From Methanolobus sp. (GTDB taxonomy: Archaea; Halobacteriota; Methanosarcinia; Methanosarcinales; Methanosarcinaceae): DNA of 64,000 bases. The stretch covers positions 1-64,000 of the forward strand of contig NZ_JADQBZ010000003.1 in assembly GCF_016278365.1 (NCBI RefSeq). The letters run 5' to 3'. The notes under the pieces were generated by a model, which had not been told where the DNA came from, searched no databases, and saw only the letters and a program-made list of their open reading frames with translations. Below, one piece after another: positions 45,584 to 53,379 of this stretch (positions within the stretch are counted from its first letter, which is position 1; the number at the start of each line of letters is the position of its first letter). The translations under genes and the position numbers were made by a program.

Positions 45584-45733
45584 TTACCATCCCCACAATG
45601 GCTTTTTAATTCTTCTAATATAATACGCCTTTTCAGATTCACTGTAGTATATTCTATCTCCCTTGCGCCTTACGTTCTCGGCTTCTCTCCGGGTAGTATA
45701 GTATGTCCTTCCGTTTTTTGTGAAAACCGACAT
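45584..45733 (-). CDS. 49-residue basic aromatic small protein
   Basis: The frame encodes MSVFTKNGRTYYTTRREAEN, then RRKGDRIYYSESEKAYYIRR, ending KKPLWGW. It is very basic and rich in tyrosine. I believe similar short proteins occur in other methanogens, but I cannot name a family. No good ribosome-binding site is visible. Its TAA is followed in the same frame by the open sequence leading into the tail-anchored protein. Confidence 0.55.
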   Translation of the reverse strand: MSVFTKNGRTYYTTRREAENVRRKGDRIYYSESEKAYYIRRIKKPLWGW

Positions 45734-46677
45734 ATCATTTTATTGACATTCATTATTTATATTTTTTTCATTTTGATTCTGGGTGTTACCAAATCATCTT
45801 AGTCTATGCGTCTCCTTATGCAACACATACTTGACAAAGTCTCATTCTGCTGCCACTGCAACATAACTCTACAATTTGTCTATATACTAAGGGTTACTGT
45901 GAAATTTAAGAATAATCTCCTTCTAACTTTTATCGTAACCTACCGTAACCTTGAGGGGTGACGGTTAAAACATATACAAGCGGCTCACCATAACCATCGT
46001 AACCCTTTTTGGACATATGAGACAAACAGAGAGATAATTTTTTTAAAAAAAACAAACATAATTAAATAAATAATATATTATATATAAAATAATTTATTGA
46101 TACACTAATATTATATAATATATTAGTTATTGTTTTATTGTGATTCTGGTTGCGGATGCTTCTCTATGTTACCCTGTTTTAGAGTGACGATGGTTACTCT
46201 AAACAATTATATCTCCAAAATTTAGTAAATATCTACATATTTACTTCTAGATTTACAGTCACCCTCCAAGGTTACGGTAGGTTACTGTGGTTACTGTTGG
46301 AGAGTAAGAACGATTCAAATGGACCACTGTAATCATAGTATGTATTCATCTATGAAAAATGCTAATAAAATTTTTACAAATACTTCAAGGAGTATTTGTA
46401 CAAAACATTCATCAAAGCAATAGTATAGTTTTATCTGAGCAAGAAATGTAGACACCCATAGAAAGTTCAAATAACATCCATCACATTGTTGTCGGGGTGT
46501 ATACAACTAAGAAAAAGTGTACGATGTTTTGTACTTGGTACACACAACCCTTTTAATTAAATATTTATAATTAAATTTCCAAAAAATGGTTTCTATGTTT
46601 TGTCGTAAAATATTGCAAAAAGTATTAATATGTTCATAACTGTACTATGAATACTAAAAAATGTGAAATTGATGTGA
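45734..46677. other. Non-coding, repeat-rich region containing an origin-like dyad
   Basis: This 0.94-kb stretch has no gene. It contains GTAACC/GGTTAC repeats arranged symmetrically around an extremely A+T-rich core, described separately, and a perfect ten-base palindrome with a six-base centre at 46375-46400 (TACAAATACT/AGTATTTGTA). Confidence 0.6.
45892..46294. other. Probable replication origin: dyad of GGTTAC repeats around an A+T-rich core
   Basis: A 28-base arm at 45935-45962 is repeated inverted at 46258-46285 with 26 of 28 matches. Each arm contains two GGTTAC units ten bases apart and a GTCACCC unit. More units occur at 45892, 45999, 46192 and 46289, with the GTAACC orientation mainly on the left and GGTTAC on the right. 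The centre (46029-46140) is almost pure A/T and would melt easily. The layout matches an origin with initiator boxes flanking an unwinding element. Confidence 0.6.
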
Positions 46678-47649
46678 ATGGTGCCAGGTTTATTAGATGA
46701 AACTTTATTGAATCATACTTATCCACTCGATTTATTTGAATCGATATTTATTATTGTAGTTTCTCTTTTGTCAGTAGCCCTAATTACAAAAAAGTTTATC
46801 AAAAACGAGCATTTTGAAGATAGGTCAACGAAAGAAAATTTTATAGTTATTTATTCATTTGCTTTCCTATTTTTGTATTTCGCTTTTGCAATTTTCTTAA
46901 AAGAATCTGCGTACTATATCGGATTTACTTTTATCCTGGTGTGCGAAGTTTTATTTTTGCAGTCGCTGAGAGTTTCACGCATTAAAAAGACATCTAGTTA
47001 TCCAGAAAAATATCAGTATAATTCTACAATTGCATTTATTAGTACATCTTTAATCAGTGTATTATATTTACTTTTTATTTTCATTATCGTTGTAAAATCT
47101 AGCTTTTCAATTGACGAAGCTAATGTAAATATTTTTGGGACTCTACTTTTAATTGCTGTCTTTAATACACTATATGGAATTTCTATTGAAGATAATTTAA
47201 CTCAGCATTATCAATTACATGCATATTCTTATTTGTTTATTGTTATTGCAGTTTTTTTAACTATCATGGAAAAATCATGGTTTACAACATCATTTTTTAA
47301 TTTAACTGCATATTTTTTAAGCCTGTTTTCTGCAAAGGAAATATCTCTACATAAAGATAATAAGTTTTATAGCTCGACTTTTAAAGTTATGCTTATTATA
47401 CTTGTTCTAACAGGTTTTATATCTAGTGCATATATATCTTCGTACATACCGATAGTAACTTTCACTGCAATCGGTTTGTTAGTTGTCGCTTCTTTAGTAA
47501 CTTTGAAAGATAAAAAGTATGATGAGACACAGCAGATTTATCTCTTTTGGGTTATTGTTTTGTGTTGTATTATACTTTATTTTCTACTGTCAGGTAAGAT
47601 TTTTATACTTAGTTACTTTTATGATGTTTTTATAGGGCTATTGGCTTAA
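46678..47649 (+). CDS. Multi-pass membrane protein of unknown function
   Basis: The 323-residue product has about ten hydrophobic spans with short polar loops and no recognisable motif. It is very A+T-rich like the rest of the island. The ATG at 46678 is in frame with the whole protein, without a clear ribosome-binding site. Its stop is directly followed by a cas1 tail remnant on the other strand. Confidence 0.5.
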   Translation: MVPGLLDETLLNHTYPLDLFESIFIIVVSLLSVALITKKFIKNEHFEDRSTKENFIVIYSFAFLFLYFAFAIFLKESAYYIGFTFILVCEVLFLQSLRVSRIKKTSSYPEKYQYNSTIAFISTSLISVLYLLFIFIIVVKSSFSIDEANVNIFGTLLLIAVFNTLYGISIEDNLTQHYQLHAYSYLFIVIAVFLTIMEKSWFTTSFFNLTAYFLSLFSAKEISLHKDNKFYSSTFKVMLIILVLTGFISSAYISSYIPIVTFTAIGLLVVASLVTLKDKKYDETQQIYLFWVIVLCCIILYFLLSGKIFILSYFYDVFIGLLA

Positions 47650-47725
47650 ACTGACTTTTTTCCACAACTCCAACCTTTCTTTTACATGAGAATTCAAGGT
47701 AAATGACTTATTAGCTTTGGCATTT
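47634..47725 (-). pseudogene. Remnant of a cas1 C-terminus (second copy)
   Basis: The minus strand encodes NAKANKSFTLNSHVKERLEL followed by WKKVSLSQ and a stop. This matches the last residues of the cas1 pseudogene at 51.6 kb (NAEANMAFTLNAHVKERLEL, then WESI). Everything upstream of this tail is missing. It is therefore a scrap of a second Cas1 integrase gene. Confidence 0.7.
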
Positions 47726-47755
47726 AGAATATTCATAGAAATTGAATCATAAGCG

Positions 47756-47789
47756 ATCCATAAAAAGAATGTGATGATTTTTCATCACA
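47756..47789 (-). terminator. Terminator after the RNase III remnant
   Basis: TGTGATGA and TCATCACA pair perfectly around a four-base loop (47770-47789), and on the minus strand the hairpin is followed by TTCTTTTTA. It lies 28 bases after the stop at 47817. Confidence 0.7.
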
Positions 47790-47816
47790 CAAAAGTGAAA
47801 TTAATATCTCTTGATG

Positions 47817-48239
47817 TTATGAAGGAGTCTTCTTTAAAGATTTAAGATGATTTCTAGCGGCTTCAGCTGCGGCCTTTTTAACTTGTGTTCCTTTTCCCGT
47901 GGACACAAGTGAACCATAACTTTCGAGTCCAACAATGTATTCTTTATCATGATCTGGGCCGTTTTCCTCAATCAGAGAATAATTAACGTTATCTACATCA
48001 TACTTTTCTTGTACTCTACCTTTCGGATTTGAATCTGGCATTTCTCCCAAAGCATTTTCAAGATCAAAGAATTTATTCACAAACTCTTTTGATTTAGAAA
48101 TTCCTTGATCAAGGTAAATTGCCCCTATGAGTGCTTCGATCACATCTGCATATACATCATCAATATTCAGTAGATCTCCATGGATTATATGCTCCTTAAG
48201 GTTAAGTCTACGTGCTACAGGAACTAAACTTTCGTTCAG
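47817..48239 (-). pseudogene. rnc: N-terminally truncated ribonuclease III gene
   Basis: The frame encodes the distal part of the RNase III catalytic domain (ADVIEALIGAIYLDQG, with the catalytic-type Asp/Glu pair) and a complete double-stranded-RNA-binding domain (ENGPDHDKEYIVG, KKAAAEAARNHLKSL). The RNase III signature helix ERLEFLGDAVL that should precede is absent, and a TAG lies in frame before LNESLVPVARRL. An internal GTG at 48143 could give a 108-residue product. The nuclease is presumably inactive. Confidence 0.75.
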
Positions 48240-48431
48240 CTATATGCTTTGTATTGTTTACAACACATGTAATCATTACACAACTCACAAGCCATGCATC
48301 TAGTGAATAGAATACTAATCAAAGAGTATGGCTTTATGTTACCTATAACTTTCAGGTAATGTTCATATTAAAAAGCAGAAAGTGAAGTTCTTTTAAGTTG
48401 GCATACATATCCAAATTAAAAGCAAGTGTAG

Positions 48432-49751
48432 CTATTTCGATTCATTTTGAAGTGCCCATTTCTGTTCTAACAATTGATGTAAGGGAGATGTTTTTAAGTT
48501 TTTGATGAACTCTTCATTCGAAATATACCAGGAACATTTGTAATCAGAATAAGAGATAATATGCTTTTTCTGTAAATATTCAAATATATGTAGCCTGAAG
48601 TTAATACTCTTATATTTAATCTTTTCACATACTCGGTAAGGATTTTCTATATAAACAGGCTTATCGGCAATAAAATCACATATTTTAATAATAGCAGTAT
48701 GTGCAATTTCGGGATTATATAAGCTGAGATCTGTTAAATATTGAATATTGCCTTTCTCTAGTTCCAACTCATTTATTAACTGGTCAATAATTTGCTTTTC
48801 ATTTGCAATATTACTTAATTCACAAGTATTTGACTTGATTTTTAAGGAATCGAGAGGAATTATTGTTTCTTGCTGTATTATCTTTGATATAAACAGTTGG
48901 TTGCATAATTGGATTTCATCTTGGAGCGCATTAAAGAATATTTGCTCTTCAACATCTTTTTGAATTATATTTTCAATATCGGTGTTTATTATTTCTTTTA
49001 TAATCTTGTCTTCATTCTTTTTATCAAAGGCTATCTGTTCCATCCACTGCTCAAATTCAAACAAGCATTGAGGTAATTTCCTTAATCCTTTTCCTTTCAG
49101 CACTTTATCTATGAAATGATCTATAGTGATTTCACAACCATAGCCTTCTTCAAAAGATCCATTGGGAATATAAAGTATGAAATTATCTCCCATATCTAAA
49201 AACAGAGGTTTTTTTGTATTAAGTATCCATTGACGTGCTCGTTTCCAATAATATTTATAAAAAACAATATCTGATTTTGAATCGTACACACGATAAAGAG
49301 TAATATCGATAATGCGTTTACGTGGTTTTTTTAACTTTTCTTCAGGAGCAGGATTCGTAGCATCAAACAACCAGACCATATCACTATAAAAGGTCTCTCT
49401 AGCCTCTATATCTATTTGGCTTATCTTTGAATGTTGAAGTTCAATAACTAGATTCTCTTTATTTTTGATATCTGCTACGTGGCGTATGCCATTTTTTTCA
49501 ATTATAACTTCACAATAATCACTGTGAACTTTCTCTTTCCATCCCAAATGCCAATCCGTTTCTTTGCCATATTCGCTACAAAAGGTGCCTGGTGGATGAG
49601 AGAAATAAGGAATTTTTTGACTGCCGCAGTTATGCCTCAAAGGCCTTTCATTTAATGGGTCACAAAATGGACAAAAAACTTTAATTTGACTCACTTTTAA
49701 AGAAGGAGATGCTTTTACTTTCTGCCCATCAACTGTTTTTGCATAAAGCAT
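48432..49751 (-). CDS. CoiA-like PD-(D/E)XK nuclease-family protein
   Basis: The first 130 residues look like competence protein CoiA. A zinc-like set (C27PFC30, H40NC42, H52, C58) is followed by WHLGWKEKVH, HVADI with D94, and VIELQHSKIS with E104 and Q106, the nuclease core. The following 300 residues are unique and helical. In bacteria CoiA acts in DNA uptake and recombination; related proteins occur in defence islands. In this archaeon the role is unknown. The gene is complete. Confidence 0.7.
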   Translation of the reverse strand: MLYAKTVDGQKVKASPSLKVSQIKVFCPFCDPLNERPLRHNCGSQKIPYFSHPPGTFCSEYGKETDWHLGWKEKVHSDYCEVIIEKNGIRHVADIKNKENLVIELQHSKISQIDIEARETFYSDMVWLFDATNPAPEEKLKKPRKRIIDITLYRVYDSKSDIVFYKYYWKRARQWILNTKKPLFLDMGDNFILYIPNGSFEEGYGCEITIDHFIDKVLKGKGLRKLPQCLFEFEQWMEQIAFDKKNEDKIIKEIINTDIENIIQKDVEEQIFFNALQDEIQLCNQLFISKIIQQETIIPLDSLKIKSNTCELSNIANEKQIIDQLINELELEKGNIQYLTDLSLYNPEIAHTAIIKICDFIADKPVYIENPYRVCEKIKYKSINFRLHIFEYLQKKHIISYSDYKCSWYISNEEFIKNLKTSPLHQLLEQKWALQNESK

Positions 49752-49837
49752 AAACTTGATATGGTAGCTGCATTAGTTAAATTTAACCACCTGATATTTT
49801 TGTTATGTAGAGTATCAATTAAGATTAACATCACCTA

Positions 49838-50024
49838 CTAAAATATGTGTTTGTCATCGATATTAAAAAACCATTTAGAATTGTTGTTACCTTGTTTTAA
49901 CGCTTCGAGAATTTCTCAGAACCATTTTTTATTGATATCATGCACTATAGAAACCTTACTTTTCCTCATTGCCATTAACACAACCTGTTTTTGGGAATTA
50001 AATTTGTTTTCATTAAGGAATCTT
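49838..50024 (-). pseudogene. Decayed coding frame of unknown origin
   Basis: The minus strand reads a hydrophilic sequence (FLNENKFNSQKQVVLMAMRK, DINKKWF, then after TGA at 49916-49918 EILEALKQGNNNSKWFFNI) with a stop at 49838. One stop codon breaks an otherwise coherent frame. No family is recognised. The surrounding gap 49752-50243 holds no other gene. Confidence 0.35.
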
Positions 50025-50243
50025 AACTAGATTAACCGCAGTGAAGATTTCTTAATTATGTTCAAATTGCACTCCCCTCACTATTAGAAGGGGTTATAGG
50101 TAAGGCCAATAAACCGAACTTTAAATAATAATTTATATGTATTTGCAAATGAAAGTGTAAAAAAGCAGAGCTCTTAAAAAATATACTTCTGTATTATTTC
50201 AAAAATAGAAATAAAAAGTATGAGATTTGGAAACTTTTTGTCT

Positions 50244-51545
50244 TCAAATTAACTCATAACATTCATCCCACTCAAAATACATCGATTCAGGTTCAATACT
50301 CCCATAGCCTTTTTCTGCTAAGTAATTACGAACTTTTGTCAATGCATCAGATTGAATATCTTCAATCACATCTTCAATTTCCATCGGATAACAATAATAG
50401 GGGTCAGGATTAGTATATACTTCAAAAAAAGCATTAACATCAAACATATGTTTATCCGAACCATCATTGTAAACGACATTTATATCATCAACATATATCG
50501 CTTGGTTTTCATATTTAACTAGAACAAATGAAACATTTTCAATTTCGGGGATATAATAATTAAAGCTTAAATCAGAAATATCAAATCTAAACTTTGATAA
50601 AATATCCTTTATTTTTTCATTCAAACGTTTTTTGTTCTCATCTCCCAAATTAGAGAATTTTTCCTTACATTTAATTATCGAATTAAGATTAACAGAGATA
50701 GGTTCAGCAAGAATTGAATTTATTTCAGCTTTATTTTCTAGTTCTAAATACGAAATATTAATTGTGTTTATTTTTACAGAAATTGGAACATGTGACTTGT
50801 CAAGAATGTAATTCAAAAATGGTGTGAATTCAATGTCACCCGTTCTTGGATTCTCACTTTTAAAGTCTATTATTTCTATGTCTATTCCGGTCTGTTCTTT
50901 GAATTCAAGGATGGTTTGGTCGGATTTAAAGTCTTTTTGATTGGTAGTCAGGAAAAAAATATGATCCATATCAGGATTACAGTGTGTTTTGACATAATCT
51001 ATTATTGAAAACCAAATTACAGTGTCTTTGAAACCATCATCACCAACTGGGCGATTGTTTTTTTTATCATCAAATTTTGGTTTGAAAGGTAACTCCTTTT
51101 TGATTGATTTATCTATAATTGTAGGAAGATGTTCATTATTGCAGTAAGGGATTATTTCAACACCATACTTTGAAAAGAAGTTAATACCAGCTAATTCAAG
51201 GGTGTGAGATACGGTTTCATCATGAATTTTTTTTAATATATTATGTAATTCTGTTTCTTCAAGATGTTTAATTTGATTTTGAAATTTACTAATTTCTGCT
51301 TTTATGAAATATTCTTTTATAGAATATATCTCATCAACAACTAGTTTTGGAATCAAAATTTTGATAGCTTTGTAACCAGAAAATACTTTATTGAAACCGT
51401 TTCTTAAATATAGCAAATCACGCATCAAAATAATTTCAAAAATGTTGTAGCTAACTTTGTTGCTATAAAATAAGTTAGTGTCTAAAAATAAGTAATAAGA
51501 CTCTATTTTCCTCTCACTAAATTTTTCTGGTGATTTCGTTAACAT
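50244..51545 (-). CDS. PIN-domain protein (DUF4935-like)
   Basis: The N-terminal 230 residues form a PIN ribonuclease domain. The first acidic residue is D22 in LFLDTNLFY, the conserved glutamate is in PKLVVDEIYSIKE, and the third site is GDDGFKDTVIWFSI, followed by HIFFLTTNQKDF. The remaining 200 residues are beta-rich and unassigned. Most PIN proteins are RNases of toxin-antitoxin or defence systems. No antitoxin gene is adjacent, so a stand-alone role is likely. Confidence 0.75.
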   Translation of the reverse strand: MLTKSPEKFSERKIESYYLFLDTNLFYSNKVSYNIFEIILMRDLLYLRNGFNKVFSGYKAIKILIPKLVVDEIYSIKEYFIKAEISKFQNQIKHLEETELHNILKKIHDETVSHTLELAGINFFSKYGVEIIPYCNNEHLPTIIDKSIKKELPFKPKFDDKKNNRPVGDDGFKDTVIWFSIIDYVKTHCNPDMDHIFFLTTNQKDFKSDQTILEFKEQTGIDIEIIDFKSENPRTGDIEFTPFLNYILDKSHVPISVKINTINISYLELENKAEINSILAEPISVNLNSIIKCKEKFSNLGDENKKRLNEKIKDILSKFRFDISDLSFNYYIPEIENVSFVLVKYENQAIYVDDINVVYNDGSDKHMFDVNAFFEVYTNPDPYYCYPMEIEDVIEDIQSDALTKVRNYLAEKGYGSIEPESMYFEWDECYELI

Positions 51546-51604
51546 AAAATAAATAATTAACTTTCTCCTATATATTCTGTTCTAGATGAGAACAAAATAA
51601 CTCA

Positions 51605-52210
51605 TCATATGCTTTCCCACAACTCTAACCTTTCCTTGACATGAGCATTCAAGGTAAACGCCATATTAGCTTCAGCGTTCTTCTTCATGTAATGCAGAGT
51701 ACCCTTTGAAAATCCCATGTTTTCCCAATCAGTATAGGATATGCTTAATATTTTCTGCCTGATATCATCTGAATCCGGTCTTTCAATTGTATATACAGGT
51801 TTGCAGAAATCACCAGACTTTTTCTTTTCAACAAGATACTGAGCAAGCTCCCTAGTCTTCAATAATAGAGCATAACTCCACATTACAGACTGCTTCTGAT
51901 ATGGAATTTTCTTTTTCATCCACTTATTGAACTCTTCAGTTACCTTCTTTGCTCCTGAAGGCTTTAGCCTGAGAGAATAACTTTCAGTCCTGATAAAGTC
52001 CTTATTATTCATTTTTCCTGATTCAATCAGGTTGATAACTGCAAGATCAAAAAAGGAATCTGAAAGGCTCGTGAAGATCATATGCTAAACTGTTCTTGCT
52101 TGGATTCATTTCATGCAAGAACTTGACATGAGAATCAAGACCAACATAGTTAATTACTTTCAGGTATTCAGTTTCAAGCAATTAATAGCCATATTGAGCA
52201 GGCTCTTGAT
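51605..52210 (-). pseudogene. cas1: Frameshifted C-terminal half of CRISPR integrase Cas1
   Basis: Joining three frames gives SLLNMAINCL, EYLKVINYVGLDSHVKFLHE, NPSKNSLAYDLHEPFRFLF and DLAVINLIESGKMNNKDF through LHYMKKNA to the end. This is the catalytic C-terminal domain of Cas1, including the histidine of FLH and the aspartate of the AYDLHE stretch. Frameshifts lie near 52170 and at the run of six A at 52049-52054. The N-terminal lobe is missing, and no cas2 or CRISPR array is nearby. The last frame could give a 158-residue product from 52081. Confidence 0.82.
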
Positions 52211-52318
52211 GTAAAAAAGGCTCAGGAGTTCATTTGAAGAAAAAAACAAAGGAAGGGGACTTAAATTTCAATTCTAAACTAATGAAAACAATTATTAAAA
52301 GTGCAATTTAAATCAAAC

Positions 52319-53104
52319 TTATGAATTTTTCATCAACATCTTTATAATGAAAGTGATTATTGGCATGCATTGGGAGGAATCCTTTAAAAGGTTTTTAATA
52401 ACCTTGAACTTAGAACATAACCACGTTTTTCCTGTTTTTTCCTCATCAAGAATTTCGTCGAGAATGCTGATTATTTCTTCTTTATTATCAGCGTCATCAT
52501 TTTGAACAATTGATTTAATATCCTCTATTGAATCATCAATTGTCGATTTAAGAAATTCAACAATAATTTCATTTTTTTGTTCAATCGATATATTGTTAAT
52601 GTTACTAGTATTGATCACAATACCAGATGGAATGCTTTCTTTTTTAACGGTTTCAAGCTGAAAACTTTCTATATCATATGCACCAATTACATTGGAGATA
52701 TCGTGTACAATAGAAATTTGTATTTTTAAGCTTTTGATAAATAGTTTAAATATAGTTTGGTTTTCAGAAGGGTTTATTTCTTTAGGGATATAACTCAATA
52801 AACCGATGCAGTCTATGATTTTAATGTATTCAGCTTTAAAACAATCTAAATTCGATGGTGCATGCTTTTCAACTACTTTCATAGATTCATTATACCATAA
52901 ATTATACGTATTTCTTAAAATATCTTGTGAATTTGAATAAACGCCTTCTGGGATGCCCCAATAATATACTGATTTTTTGTTTGGTCCAAATGACCTTATG
53001 TCGTTGGAGATATCTAACGTTAAGAAATAATTTTTTGCACTCCTTTCTATCTCCCATGAAGTATCTAAAAGCCTTTTGACTTTATCATCTAGGTGTGAAT
53101 ACAT
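52319..53104 (-). CDS. Protein of unknown function
   Basis: The 261-residue product is helical with an acidic region (STIDDSIEDIKSIVQND, then EEIISILDEILDEEKTGK) and a C-terminal hydrophobic segment (MPIITFIIKMLMKN). It has no motif I recognise. Proteins of this style (AbiTii-like or DNA-damage-type helical bundles) occur in defence islands, but I cannot assign it. It is divergent from the DUF2254-like gene. Confidence 0.55.
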   Translation of the reverse strand: MYSHLDDKVKRLLDTSWEIERSAKNYFLTLDISNDIRSFGPNKKSVYYWGIPEGVYSNSQDILRNTYNLWYNESMKVVEKHAPSNLDCFKAEYIKIIDCIGLLSYIPKEINPSENQTIFKLFIKSLKIQISIVHDISNVIGAYDIESFQLETVKKESIPSGIVINTSNINNISIEQKNEIIVEFLKSTIDDSIEDIKSIVQNDDADNKEEIISILDEILDEEKTGKTWLCSKFKVIKNLLKDSSQCMPIITFIIKMLMKNS

Positions 53105-53379
53105 AACTTTTCTTTTAAGCGTTTTTAGTTATTAATATATTATGTTTAATGCTGCAACTAAGAGCGTACAAAAAATTGAGATAACTATAAATCTTCACTA
53201 TTATGAGGAGATATAGTTAACAAGAAAAAACGGAACTTTCCAATAAAATTATGAATATATATATGTCTGTAATTTTACAAGATATTATATTCCCTATTTC
53301 TTAACCAAGCATGATGAAAATATCTTTAAATACACAGCAGAATAATATATAGTATTACTTCTTTTTTAAAAGAGATTAT

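Noticed and set aside
49845-50030. Plus-strand frame of about 60 codons
   Set aside because: Its sequence is hydrophobic and without a start signal, while the opposite strand reads a more plausible hydrophilic decayed gene.
51605-52081. Intact 158-residue gene of unknown function
   Set aside because: Although it is an open frame with ATG, its start lies in the middle of a Cas1 domain whose preceding part is readable in another frame, so it is better described as part of a pseudogene.
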